This document shows, piece after piece, positions 43,500 to 51,755 of a DNA stretch of 64,000 bases; positions within the stretch are counted from its first letter, which is position 1, and every line of letters begins with the position of its first letter. The stretch comes from Anaerolinea sp. (GTDB lineage: Bacteria; Chloroflexota; Anaerolineae; Anaerolineales; Anaerolineaceae), in contig JARKPU010000051.1 in the NCBI GenBank assembly GCA_029975055.1, positions 248,001 through 312,000 of the forward strand, read 5' to 3'. A program made the position numbers and the translations under genes. The notes under the pieces were generated by a model. That model was given only the letters and a program-made list of their open reading frames with translations, searched no databases and was not told the origin of the DNA.

Positions 43500-44207
43500 T
43501 TATTCAGCGAGGATGCTTGCCACCTCACGCGCAAAATCGCTAAGTCGCAGTTGGTTTGCTTCATTGAGGGTCGCAAGCATCGTCTCGTACCGGCCCACTT
43601 GAGCTAGAAGCAGGGTAGAGAACCGGCGATTGACGCGCTCCAGGAGGGAAAGCGCCATGCTGATTCCACTCAGCGCGCCCAAGCCGATTTCGCCCGGTAA
43701 ACCAATGCGCTGCAGGTGCCCCATCAACTTGCGCGCTTCCGGGGTTTCCTGAACAGAGGCCAGGGTCAAAAACATAGCTGCGATCAGTTCGGTCGCGTAA
43801 ATTAACGCGGAATGGCGCTTGGAGATGCGCGCCAATAGGTCGGAAAGCAGTCCTTCGTAGCCGCCAGCTTTCCCTTCCCGGAGCTGTTTCAAGATACGTT
43901 CTTTGACAATCAGCCAATCTTCAAGGTCGGCCGACTCCCCGGCCAGTTCATTGATCAGACGATTGGCTTCCTTTGTTGGATAGAAGAGGACCATGGAACG
44001 CCCTGGCCCACGTTGGTCCGGATGCGATTGGTACTCCGCCCGCACAAGTCCGCGCTCTTCCAGCAGTCGCAGCATTTCGTAAGCAGTGACGTTTCCAATA
44101 CCCAACCGCTCTGCCACTGCGACGTAGTGCACTGGCTCATCCATATCTCGGTATACGTCCAGAAACTGGCTCAAGAACTGTTGTTGGCGGTAAGTGAGTT
44201 TCTTCAT
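43500..44207 (-). CDS. Winged-helix transcriptional regulator controlling the DegV operon
   Basis: This 235-residue protein has an N-terminal winged-helix domain (residues 1-60: RQQQFLSQFLDVYRDMDEP, VAVAERLGIGNVTAYEMLRLLEERGLV) and a helical C-terminal domain of about 150 residues. It is paralogous along its length to 47864-48568. Its own promoter carries the inverted operator TTCGGAATTTTCGGA, shared with the UbiB-like gene at 55320, so it probably autoregulates and controls both. The ATG at 44207 follows GGAG. Confidence 0.8.
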   Translation of the reverse strand: MKKLTYRQQQFLSQFLDVYRDMDEPVHYVAVAERLGIGNVTAYEMLRLLEERGLVRAEYQSHPDQRGPGRSMVLFYPTKEANRLINELAGESADLEDWLIVKERILKQLREGKAGGYEGLLSDLLARISKRHSALIYATELIAAMFLTLASVQETPEARKLMGHLQRIGLPGEIGLGALSGISMALSLLERVNRRFSTLLLAQVGRYETMLATLNEANQLRLSDFAREVASILAE

Positions 44208-44226
44208 AATACTCCAAATGTAAAAC

Positions 44227-44273
44227 TCCGAAAATTCCGAAATAATTATACTATACCTCCCAGGCGGCGTCAA
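44227..44273 (-). promoter_or_regulatory. Promoter and operator of the winged-helix/DegV operon
   Basis: In minus orientation TTGACG (44273-44268), 17 bp, TATAAT (44250-44245). The operator TTCGGAATTTTCGGA (44241-44227) begins 3 bp downstream of the -10 box. A 21-bp identical block (44227-44247 versus 57213-57233) ties it to the UbiB-like gene's promoter. Confidence 0.75.
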
Positions 44274-44312
44274 CCTGGCTTGCTTTGCTTGTGCAACATT
44301 TTCACAATGATC

Positions 44313-44341
44313 TTGACTTAATAAGAGTATTTTGGTAAAGT
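44313..44341 (+). promoter_or_regulatory. Promoter of the HxlR-DoxX operon
   Basis: TTGACT (44313-44318), 17 bp, TAAAGT (44336-44341). Transcription would start near 44347, inside the first arm of the long inverted repeat at 44346-44360. Confidence 0.6.
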
Positions 44342-44345
44342 TTTG

Positions 44346-44429
44346 TTACTATAAAAAATATAGCGTCCCTGTTAAGCGCCAACGAATGTGGCGTATTATT
44401 TTCACCCTATACTTTATTTTTTATAGTAA
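44346..44429. promoter_or_regulatory. Long inverted repeat operator of the HxlR regulator
   Basis: TTACTATAAAAAATA (44346-44360) and TATTTTTTATAGTAA (44415-44429) are perfect 15-bp inverted arms separated by 54 bp. The TACTAT...ATAGTA pattern resembles known HxlR-family (YodB-type) boxes. The first arm covers the start site, the second the 5' leader. Confidence 0.65.
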
Positions 44430-44440
44430 GGAGCCGACGA

Positions 44441-44770
44441 ATGGTAGATCGAAACTGTCCAATCACAAAGGCTGCCAAAGTCCTCGGCAGGAAGTGGACC
44501 CTGGAAATGATCCACTACCTGCGTGAACGTAAGCGGTTTTGCGAACTGCAGGAGAATGTCGGCGGCGTTAACCCTGCAACGCTTACTCAACGACTCAAGA
44601 CGTTAGAGCACGCCGGCATTATTAATCGTTATCCCATTTCCGCCGGGCCGCGTCACGTGGAATATGAGCTAACAGAAAAGGGCAAGGACCTGTTGGGCGT
44701 GTTGTCTGCCCTGGCGGCCTGGGTGCATCGCTGGTATCCAGAGGAGGAAAATGAAAACCAACAACTGTGA
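44441..44770 (+). CDS. HxlR family transcriptional regulator
   Basis: This 109-residue winged-helix protein starts CPITKAAKVLGRKWTLEMIHYL, the HxlR hallmark including the N-terminal cysteine (Cys6), which in several family members senses thiol-reactive compounds. It continues FCELQENVGGVNPATLTQRLKTLEHAGII. AAGGAG precedes the ATG. It leads the DoxX, luciferase-domain, VOC and selenoperoxiredoxin genes and should respond to electrophile or oxidant stress (inference from family). Confidence 0.92.
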   Translation: MVDRNCPITKAAKVLGRKWTLEMIHYLRERKRFCELQENVGGVNPATLTQRLKTLEHAGIINRYPISAGPRHVEYELTEKGKDLLGVLSALAAWVHRWYPEEENENQQL

Positions 44771-44836
44771 TAGCCATTATCCGGTTGTGACTCTGTAATT
44801 CCATCTCGAAATATTTCGATCGGACAGGAGGAGTTC

Positions 44837-45274
44837 ATGTTAGAAAACATCTTTTCACCGTACAGCGATTTAGGCCTGTTCATCCTGCGCCTGGCAGCAG
44901 GTATTATCTTTCTCGTGCATGGCTGGCCCAAGCTCAATCCCAACTCGCCGATGAAGGGCCCGGCAGGCTTTGGCGGGTTCTTGAAGCAAATGGGCGTCCC
45001 AATGCCAATCTTCTTTGGTTGGGTGGTTGCCTTATTAGAGACATTGGGCGCAGTGCTGCTCATTCTCGGCTTGGGTACACGCGTCCTGGCAGTTCTGTTT
45101 GCCATTGACATGCTGGTGGCTATTCTTGTCGCCAAGATGCGGGTGATGAAAGTTGGCTTTTCTGCCCAGCAGGCCACTGGCTGGGAGTTCGACTTTATCC
45201 TGGGAGCCGTGGCGCTGTCCTTGCTCTTCACCGGCGCTGGAAACATTGCGCTTGATCCGGTTCTTGGATTATAG
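44837..45274 (+). CDS. DoxX family membrane protein
   Basis: This 145-residue protein has four helices and the DoxX sequence: LGLFILRLAAGIIFLVHGWPKL and FGWVVALLETLGAVLLILG. DoxX proteins are small quinol-linked or thiol-stress membrane proteins. AGGAGGAG precedes the ATG. It is followed 10 bp later by a second DoxX-like gene. Confidence 0.9.
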   Translation: MLENIFSPYSDLGLFILRLAAGIIFLVHGWPKLNPNSPMKGPAGFGGFLKQMGVPMPIFFGWVVALLETLGAVLLILGLGTRVLAVLFAIDMLVAILVAKMRVMKVGFSAQQATGWEFDFILGAVALSLLFTGAGNIALDPVLGL

Positions 45275-45284
45275 GGTGAGTGAT

Positions 45285-45656
45285 ATGAACACAGCTATCT
45301 GGATCGCACAAATCTTGCTGGCTCTGGCGTTTGCCGGGTCGGGCTTATCGAAACTGTTGCAGCCTTATGATAAGTTGGCGGCACAAATGGCCTACGTAAA
45401 CGACTTTACGCCGGGTGTCATACGCGCCATTGGTACTCTGGAAATCCTGGGTGCTATTGGAACGATGTTGCCAACCCTAACCGGTATTCTGCCATGGCTC
45501 ACCCCCGCGGCTGCCTTCGGTCTTGCGGTCAATATGGGCGGAGCCATGTCAACGCACCTCAGGCGCAAGGAATATCCTGTGATCATCATAAATCTTGTTT
45601 TGCTGGCGCTGGCCGGATTTGTGGTGTACGGGCGTCTCGTTGCTGTTCCCCGGTGA
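45285..45656 (+). CDS. DoxX-like membrane protein
   Basis: This 123-residue protein has four helices: TAIWIAQILLALAFAGSGLSKLLQP, GVIRAIGTLEILGAIGTMLP and AVNMGGAMSTHLRRKEYP. It belongs to the DoxX-like family and pairs with the DoxX protein just upstream. ATG 45285 is chosen because the stretch before it encodes the end of the preceding gene. It is the third gene of the HxlR operon. Confidence 0.87.
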   Translation: MNTAIWIAQILLALAFAGSGLSKLLQPYDKLAAQMAYVNDFTPGVIRAIGTLEILGAIGTMLPTLTGILPWLTPAAAFGLAVNMGGAMSTHLRRKEYPVIIINLVLLALAGFVVYGRLVAVPR

Positions 45657-45782
45657 TCGAAGTTACGCCACCGCCGGCGCGCAGCCTTCGAGGCGTTCAG
45701 GTAATCACCAGTATAACTGGTGGCTGTACAAGAATAATTAACCGAATGTTCGGGAAATAGTAGGTTAGGAGATTTTGGAACC

Positions 45783-46289
45783 ATGACCACGAACCAACTA
45801 CCAGAACGCAGGCGGCCCAGACCGTTTACACAACAGGCGATGCCGCATACCCAAATTGGCATACAGCCAGTACCTGAAATCAATACTGAACTATTCAAGC
45901 GTTGTTATTCGCTACCTGATGTCCAGAACCGCCCCACGGTGATTTCCGTTCCCGGAGCGCGGGCCCTCTGGTTGCGCGAAGACTTGCCTTTGGCCCACCC
46001 CGAAGTGATCGCCCGCGGGCGTGAGTTCGCCCACATCCATCCGGACGGCAGCCTGCACATCGCATTGCCCCCCGAACGCGCCAACGAAGCAGTGGAAAAA
46101 GGCTGGGCGGAGCCGCATCCAATGGCCAAATACATGGACATAGAAGGCATGGTCATGCTCTACACCCCGCTGGATATGGATGAACTGGATGTGGTGTTCC
46201 GACTAATCCTGGATTCCTATAACTTCGTCACCGGGCGGAATCTGCGTCCTGAGAACGTCTTTTCGGATGTCAAAACAGGAGAGAAATGA
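45783..46289 (+). CDS. Luciferase-domain (DUF5519) protein
   Basis: This 168-residue protein matches the family annotated as luciferase domain or DUF5519: VPGARALWLREDL, FAHIHPDGSLHIALPPERANEAVEKGWAEPHPMA and MVMLYTPLDMDELDVVFRLI. The conserved HIHPDGSLH and EPHP segments suggest a binding site; no light production is implied. Its stop overlaps the VOC gene start by four bases. The 126-bp gap before it might hold its own promoter, but none was fixed. Confidence 0.82.
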   Translation: MTTNQLPERRRPRPFTQQAMPHTQIGIQPVPEINTELFKRCYSLPDVQNRPTVISVPGARALWLREDLPLAHPEVIARGREFAHIHPDGSLHIALPPERANEAVEKGWAEPHPMAKYMDIEGMVMLYTPLDMDELDVVFRLILDSYNFVTGRNLRPENVFSDVKTGEK

Positions 46290-47212
46290 ACGCCATAACC
46301 CTGCCTCAACCTGTTGCCATTGCCCTCCACCGCATTCATCCTCAGACACGCCCGGGCTTTGTCCATCTCAAGGTTGCCAACCTCGAGAACCAATTGGTCT
46401 TTTACCAGCGGGCACTGGGCTTACGCCTGCACTGGAAGAATGAAAATAGTGCCGGGTTGGGCGCCGGCGGCGAGGATCTCGTCCGCCTGACTCAAATCGC
46501 AAATGGAAAACGCTATCGCGGCGTGACCGGCATCTACCACTTCGCCATCCTCTTCCCTGACCGGCGCCAGCTGGCGCGAGCCATCTCCCGCCTCTTTGCC
46601 CAGCGCTGGCCAAACTACCCCACTGACCATATCATGACCAAAACTACCTACCTGGACGATCCGGAAGGCAACAATATCGAGCTCTACTGCGAATCGCCGG
46701 AAGATGGATTGTTCATGGTTACTGCCAATGGGGATTTATACGCCCGTCATGCCAACGGCAGATGGTCCGACGGTCGTGAATCCCTCGACCTCGAGGCGCT
46801 CTTCTCCCATTTGAGCAAAGACGACCGGCCAGACGAACCCGTCTCGCCCGAAGTACGCATGGGGCATTTCCACCTCTATGTCGCCAACCTGGAGGAGACG
46901 CGCCACTTCTACCACGAGTTGCTTGGCTTCGACGATATGGGCCTGGGGCGAAGCTTTCGGATGGGCATGGTCTCGGCGGGCGGCTATCACCATCACATCG
47001 GCTTCAACACCTGGCAAGGAGAGGGCGCGCCGCCTCCGCGGCCCGACGCGCTAGGGCTGCAGGCCATCTCGTTCATCCTGCCCGATCGCGCGGCGTGGGA
47101 TCAACTCCTGGCACGCATTGCGGAAATTGAAATGCCCTATACTCAGACCGAAGAGGGTATCCAGATGTCAGATCCATCCCGAAACAATATATTATTCATG
47201 GTGGCAAAATGA
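46286..47212 (+). CDS. VOC family dioxygenase/glyoxalase-like protein with two domains
   Basis: This 308-residue protein has two vicinal-oxygen-chelate domains. The first starts RPGFVHLKVANLENQLVFY and ends DDPEGNNIELYC. The second starts VRMGHFHLYVANLEETRHFY with GYHHHIGFNTW and ends with a degenerate last strand (SDPSRNNILFMV) that replaces the usual Glu-Leu metal ligand. This layout resembles two-domain extradiol dioxygenases of the catechol 2,3-dioxygenase type. With HxlR and DoxX it suggests detoxification of quinones or catechols. Confidence 0.88.
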   Translation: MNAITLPQPVAIALHRIHPQTRPGFVHLKVANLENQLVFYQRALGLRLHWKNENSAGLGAGGEDLVRLTQIANGKRYRGVTGIYHFAILFPDRRQLARAISRLFAQRWPNYPTDHIMTKTTYLDDPEGNNIELYCESPEDGLFMVTANGDLYARHANGRWSDGRESLDLEALFSHLSKDDRPDEPVSPEVRMGHFHLYVANLEETRHFYHELLGFDDMGLGRSFRMGMVSAGGYHHHIGFNTWQGEGAPPPRPDALGLQAISFILPDRAAWDQLLARIAEIEMPYTQTEEGIQMSDPSRNNILFMVAK

Positions 47213-47676
47213 ACATCGAATTGGATACCGGTTCTCCCGCGCCCGATTTCGAGCTGCTGGCGAATACCGGTCAGAAAATCAGGTTGTCGGATTACAGGGG
47301 TAAGTCGCATGTTGTCCTGTTCTTTGTGCGCGAATATAACTGAATGCAGTGCCGCGCGCATGTCGCCCAGTTGGGGCGACTGTATAAGGATTTTCAAGCA
47401 GCTGGCGCGGATGTGATTGTAATTTTGGGGGACACGCCTGACCGCGCCCACCATTATGCTGAAAGCCTGCATACCCCCTTCCCTGTGCTGGCTGACCCGG
47501 AGCGGGATGTCTACATACGGTTTGGATTGGAGAAGGCGTTGCTCGTCATCCAGCGCACCGCTTCGCTGGTGGTGGATCGCCACGGTGTGATCCGCTATAT
47601 CAAGCGTGCCACGAACCCGATGACTTGGCTGCAAGAGAGCCGGGAATTACTCGAAGCAGCTCGTGCCTTGGGCTGA
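47209..47676 (+). CDS. Peroxiredoxin-like redoxin selenoprotein, Sec at residue 45
   Basis: This 155-residue protein is continuous if TGA at 47341-47343 is selenocysteine. It starts MNIELDTGSPAPDFELLANT and reads LFFVREYN-U-MQC-R at the active site, where relatives have Cys-x-x-Cys. The downstream part (FPVLADPERDVYIRFGLEK, ASLVVDRHGVIRYI) is standard redoxin. Its ATG overlaps the VOC gene stop (ATGA). A perfect 7-bp SECIS-like hairpin follows the TGA. It is the last gene of the HxlR operon, consistent with detoxification of oxidants or electrophiles. Without Sec decoding only a 110-residue fragment would be called. Confidence 0.88.
47362..47380 (+). promoter_or_regulatory. Putative bacterial SECIS hairpin of the redoxin gene
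   Basis: GTCGCCC (47362-47368) pairs perfectly with GGGCGAC (47374-47380) around the loop AGTTG. The loop starts 25 nt after the TGA and has G in second position, as in the SECIS element of the other peroxiredoxin-like gene. Confidence 0.75.
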
Positions 47677-47800
47677 TACTGTCAAGTTCTATCCTTCAGG
47701 TCGATTGGATTTATCAACTTCGTGGCAGCAGCCTTCGTAGCTGAATCTGAACGAACGCCCCGATTACCCCCAACCACATGCGTGAAAGCAAGGGTTATCC

Positions 47801-47854
47801 TTGACAAGGGTGAGGTATCGTTCTAAAATTCGGTTACTTTTTGGTCTTTTTGGA
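47801..47854 (+). promoter_or_regulatory. Promoter and direct-repeat operator of the second winged-helix regulator
   Basis: TTGACA (47801-47806), 17 bp, TAAAAT (47824-47829). The 17-mer TTTTTGGTCTTTTTGGA at 47838-47854 contains two TTTTTGG half-sites and recurs exactly at 48585-48601, before the ABC operon. Confidence 0.72.
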
Positions 47855-47863
47855 AATTAATTC

Positions 47864-48568
47864 ATGAAACTCACTCGCCGGCAGGAAACTTTTATTTACA
47901 ATCTGCTCGATCTGTATCGAGAATTGAATGGCCCCATCCACTATACTGCCCTGGCGGAAAGGGTTGGCGTCAGCCCTTTTACCGCTTACGATATGCTGCG
48001 CCTGTTGGAAGAAAAGGGGCTGGCAGCTTCAGAGTATCGCGTATCGAACGATAAGCCAATCCCCGGCCGCTCGGAGGTACTCTTCTGGCCTACGGAGCGC
48101 GCCCACAACCTGTGGTTGGAGTTAACCGGCGATCCGGAGACAGAAGAGTGGGAAGCGGTGAAAAAGCGGGCATTGGATAGGATCCGCGACGGCGAATTGC
48201 GCGAGCTGGCGGAGGAAATGCTGGCTCGCCTGCCGCCCGGCGGGCCGGTAATCCTGCGTTACTGCATCGAAGTAATGAGTATCATCGTCTTGCGGTTGGG
48301 CCGCGGCTCCGGTCGGCGCCTGTTGGCCGAGCACCTACCCCAAATTCTGGAAGGTCAAGGAACCGTGACGCGCGCCGGCCTGCTCCTGTTGGGTGGATTT
48401 GCCCTGGGGTTGCTGGCAAAAGAGAGTGGTGGAGTTCACGATTGGAGCGAAGAGCTGCTGGCCCACGTCCAGCGATACCAAACCCTGATCCTGGAGATGG
48501 AGCCGCGCACGTGCCGTCGCCTGGGTGAATCGATGAAGGAGACATTAATGCCCTTGCTCAGGTCGTAA
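47864..48568 (+). CDS. Winged-helix transcriptional regulator controlling the ABC export operon
   Basis: This 234-residue protein is a paralog of 43500-44207: RRQETFIYNLLDLYRELNGP, ALAERVGVSPFTAYDMLRLLEEKGLA, then a helical domain of about 150 residues. Identical operator-like repeats lie in its own promoter and between it and the ABC genes, so it should autoregulate and control the exporter. The effector is unknown. Confidence 0.8.
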   Translation: MKLTRRQETFIYNLLDLYRELNGPIHYTALAERVGVSPFTAYDMLRLLEEKGLAASEYRVSNDKPIPGRSEVLFWPTERAHNLWLELTGDPETEEWEAVKKRALDRIRDGELRELAEEMLARLPPGGPVILRYCIEVMSIIVLRLGRGSGRRLLAEHLPQILEGQGTVTRAGLLLLGGFALGLLAKESGGVHDWSEELLAHVQRYQTLILEMEPRTCRRLGESMKETLMPLLRS

Positions 48569-48584
48569 TAAAAATTTACCTCGT

Positions 48585-48601
48585 TTTTTGGTCTTTTTGG
48601 A
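48585..48601 (+). promoter_or_regulatory. Second copy of the 17-bp operator before the ABC operon
   Basis: TTTTTGGTCTTTTTGGA is an exact copy of 47838-47854, 17 bp after the regulator stop and 40 bp before the ABC ATPase start. It is likely a regulator binding site. Confidence 0.7.
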
Positions 48602-48640
48602 ACTTTTGAATCAATGACAAGTGGAGGAAATATTTCACGA

Positions 48641-49585
48641 ATGAATCACGCCATTGAGGCAACTCAGCTAAACAAACATTACCCCTCCCAGCGGGAGAAC
48701 CATCCGGCGATCGAAAAGATCGACCTGTCGATCCCCTCGGGGACGCTCTATGGTTTGGTGGGACCGGATGGGGCAGGAAAGACAACCGCTCTCCGCATTC
48801 TGGCCACTGTGATGGAACCGACTTCGGGGGAGGCTCGTGTTGGAGGTTTTGACGTCGTGCGCCAGGCCGAGAAAGCCCGGCCGTTGATCGGATATATGCC
48901 CCAGGCATTTAGCCTTTATCCTGACTTGACCGTCATGGAAAACCTGAACTTTTTTGCGGATATCAACGGCGTTGTGAAAACTCGCCGCAAGAGTCGGATC
49001 GAAGAATTGTTGGCTTTTACCCGCCTGGGAGAGTTTACCAAACGACGCAGCGAACACCTCTCGGGAGGGATGCGCAAGAAACTGGCCCTCGCCTGCGCGC
49101 TCATTCATGAACCTCGCGTGCTTCTGCTCGATGAACCTACCACAGGAGTGGATCCGGTTTCGCGGCGCGAGCTCTGGCAAATACTTTCGGAGGTTATTCT
49201 CAATGGTGTGACGGTCTTGGTCAGCACACCCTATATGGATGAAGCGGAACGCTGCAACCAGGTCAGTATTCTCTATGAGGGGAAAGTCCTGGCAACTGGC
49301 GCGCCCAGAGAGTTAGAGGAAAAATTGCCATTTGAAATTTTGGAAGTGAAGGCCCGTCCACGCAGGGTGATCCGAGAAGTAATCGGGGCAACGGAAGGTA
49401 TCCTTCGCTGGCGACCGGTCGGGGACAGACTGCGTCTCTCCGTAAAGGGACTGGATTCGCTCGAAGCCTGCCTGTCAAGCGCGCTGCAAAACGCCGGAGC
49501 GGAGGTCAGCATCCTCAGGCGAGCAAAGCCGACGATGGACGATGTTTTCATCTATATGGTGGAAGATCAGCGAGGTCAGGCATGA
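48641..49585 (+). CDS. ABC transporter ATP-binding protein (YbhF-type first half)
   Basis: This 314-residue ATPase has Walker A GPDGAGKTT, signature LSGGMRKKLALACAL, Walker B LLLDEPTTGVDP and switch region STPYMDEAERC. The H-loop histidine is replaced by proline (STPYMDE), typical of the first ATPase in YbhF/YhhJ-type pairs. ATG 48641 follows GGAGGA at long spacing (13 bp); ATG 48614 is an alternative. It is followed at once by a second ATPase. Confidence 0.88.
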   Translation: MNHAIEATQLNKHYPSQRENHPAIEKIDLSIPSGTLYGLVGPDGAGKTTALRILATVMEPTSGEARVGGFDVVRQAEKARPLIGYMPQAFSLYPDLTVMENLNFFADINGVVKTRRKSRIEELLAFTRLGEFTKRRSEHLSGGMRKKLALACALIHEPRVLLLDEPTTGVDPVSRRELWQILSEVILNGVTVLVSTPYMDEAERCNQVSILYEGKVLATGAPRELEEKLPFEILEVKARPRRVIREVIGATEGILRWRPVGDRLRLSVKGLDSLEACLSSALQNAGAEVSILRRAKPTMDDVFIYMVEDQRGQA

Positions 49586-50550
49586 GCGCAGAGAATGCTG
49601 TCGAGGCCATCGATTTATCCAAAAAATTTGGGGACTTCACCGCGGTGGACGGGGTCAGTTTCACAATCCCCAAAGGCGAGATCTTCGGCTTGCTGGGTCC
49701 GAATGGCGCTGGGAAAACCACAACCATCCGTATGTTGTGTGGGTTACTGGCGCCTACGTTGGGCGTTGGGAGAGTAATGGGCTTTGATGTGGCAAAGCAG
49801 CCTGAAAAAGTGAAATCTAACCTGGGCTATATGTCGCAGAAATTCTCACTCTACAACGATCTAACGGCCATTGAAAATCTGGACTTTTACGCTCGCATCT
49901 ATCGCCTCTCGGGTAAGACGCGCAGTAGCCGGACCGAGGCGCTGATCGAAATGGCCGGCTTGAAAGATCATCGTACCGAACTGACCGCCAATCTTTCCGG
50001 CGCCTGGCGTCAGCGGCTGGCCCTGGCCTGCGCGATTGTACACGAACCTCCCATGCTGTTCCTGGACGAGCCGACTGCCGGGGTAGACCCGGTCTCGCGC
50101 CGCGAGTTCTGGAATTTGATCTACGAGCTTGCTGGACGTGGAGTGAGCGTGCTGGCCACTACCCATTACATGGATGAGGCGGAATACTGCAATGAGATTG
50201 GTTTGATGTATCAGTCACGCATGATTCTCAGAGATGACCCGGATTCTTTAAAGGAAAAGCTGCCCGGAACGTTATTGGAAATCGAGAGTGACCAACCAGG
50301 CCGGGCCATTGACCTGCTTAAGAACATCCCCGGTGTGGTTGACGTGGCTTTTCATGGGATCCTGCTGCACGTAATCGTATCGGATGAGACTCTTCAGGGC
50401 AGGCTTCGGCAAGTTCTGGAAGAGAATGCAATCACGGTTCAGCGTATCGAGCGCGTCCTGCCGTCACTCGAAGATGTGTTTGTCGGCATGGTGGATGCAG
50501 AGAACCGGGCCAGGCTGCGAACTGAGCTGAAACAAGGAGGCGAAGAATGA
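49582..50550 (+). CDS. ABC transporter ATP-binding protein (YbhF-type second half)
   Basis: This 322-residue ATPase has Walker A GPNGAGKTT, a variant signature LSGAWRQRLALACAI, Walker B LFLDEPTAGVDP and the normal switch TTHYMDEAEYC. Together with the preceding protein it corresponds to the two ATPase halves of YbhF. ATGA overlaps join it to both neighbours. Confidence 0.9.
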   Translation: MSAENAVEAIDLSKKFGDFTAVDGVSFTIPKGEIFGLLGPNGAGKTTTIRMLCGLLAPTLGVGRVMGFDVAKQPEKVKSNLGYMSQKFSLYNDLTAIENLDFYARIYRLSGKTRSSRTEALIEMAGLKDHRTELTANLSGAWRQRLALACAIVHEPPMLFLDEPTAGVDPVSRREFWNLIYELAGRGVSVLATTHYMDEAEYCNEIGLMYQSRMILRDDPDSLKEKLPGTLLEIESDQPGRAIDLLKNIPGVVDVAFHGILLHVIVSDETLQGRLRQVLEENAITVQRIERVLPSLEDVFVGMVDAENRARLRTELKQGGEE

Positions 50551-51674
50551 GTCGTGTATGGACGATTGTGCGTAAGGAAATCATTCATATCCTGCGCGAT
50601 CCTCGAACACTGGGGTTGGTGATCATCTTGCCAGTCATGATGCTGGTGCTATTGGGCTATGCTGTTTCGGCGGACGTCGAAGATATTCCTATGGCAGTGG
50701 CCGATCTATCGAAAACTGATGCCAGCCGGCGCTTTGTTGAACGTTTTACGGCCAGCGGATTTTTCAAGATCACCTACTCGGTAGAAAGTGAAAGGCAGAT
50801 GATCCAGTTGATTGATGAGGGGATCGTGCGCAGCGGGCTGCTGGTCCCGGAGGACTTTGGCCGGAAGGTAACTACAGGTGGTTCAAGCTCGCTCGTCGTC
50901 TTCATCGATGGCTCAAACCCTAGCGTTGCACAGACCGCCCAGTTAGCCGCGGAAACCATCAGCCAGGCAGCATCACAGGAAATCCTGGTACAGAGACTCT
51001 CCGCCACGCCGCTTGGCAATGGGATCAGGCTGCCTGTTGATGCCAGACTGCGGTTTTTATATAACCCAGATATGCGCCGGATGGATTTTATGATCCCGGG
51101 TCTGGTGGCGGTCATTTTGCAGATGCAGACCCTGTTACTGACCGCCTTTGCCATCGTGCGTGAGCGTGAGCAAGGTACGCTCGAGCAGTTGATCGTCACA
51201 CCAATCAAGTCCTGGGAACTCATGCTGGGAAAGATCCTGCCTTATATCGTCGTTGCGCTACTAAACATTGCGATGACCGTAGGCGTCGGTTACTTGTGGT
51301 TTGGCGTGGATGTGGCTGGCAGCATCACGCTCTTGTTTATCCTGAGCCTGATCTTCCTGCTTGGCTCGCTTGGTCTGGGGATTCTGATTTCCAATGTCTC
51401 GCGCACACAAATGCAGGCGATGTACCTTGCGTCCTTTATTATGATGCCTTCGTTCATTCTCTCTGGGCTGCTTTTTCCGCGCGACAATATGCCCTGGCTG
51501 GCGTACTATGCCGGCTATCTCCTGCCAGTAACGTACTTTCTGGAGATCGTGCGCGGCGTCATGCTGAAAGGAATAGGGTTCCTTTACCTGTGGCCGTGGG
51601 TCTGGCCGATGGCTCTTTTCAGCGTGGTGGTCTTTTTCTTGTCCGTGTTCCTTTTCCGGAAACGGATCGGTTGA
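50547..51674 (+). CDS. ABC-2 type transporter permease
   Basis: This 375-residue permease has the N-terminal IVRKEIIHILRDPRTLGLVIILPVM, a large extracellular domain, and six helices including the MIPGLVAVILQMQTLLLTAFAIVREREQGTLEQL ABC-2 signature in part. It forms the export channel with the two ATPases. Only one permease gene is present, whereas E. coli ybh has two. Confidence 0.92.
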   Translation: MSRVWTIVRKEIIHILRDPRTLGLVIILPVMMLVLLGYAVSADVEDIPMAVADLSKTDASRRFVERFTASGFFKITYSVESERQMIQLIDEGIVRSGLLVPEDFGRKVTTGGSSSLVVFIDGSNPSVAQTAQLAAETISQAASQEILVQRLSATPLGNGIRLPVDARLRFLYNPDMRRMDFMIPGLVAVILQMQTLLLTAFAIVREREQGTLEQLIVTPIKSWELMLGKILPYIVVALLNIAMTVGVGYLWFGVDVAGSITLLFILSLIFLLGSLGLGILISNVSRTQMQAMYLASFIMMPSFILSGLLFPRDNMPWLAYYAGYLLPVTYFLEIVRGVMLKGIGFLYLWPWVWPMALFSVVVFFLSVFLFRKRIG

Positions 51675-51755
51675 GGCTTTTGGTTTGACTTTGGAGCCAT
51701 TGTGAATAGTCGAAGCACATCGAGAAAACATTACCTTTCGTATGGAGGATCTTCT

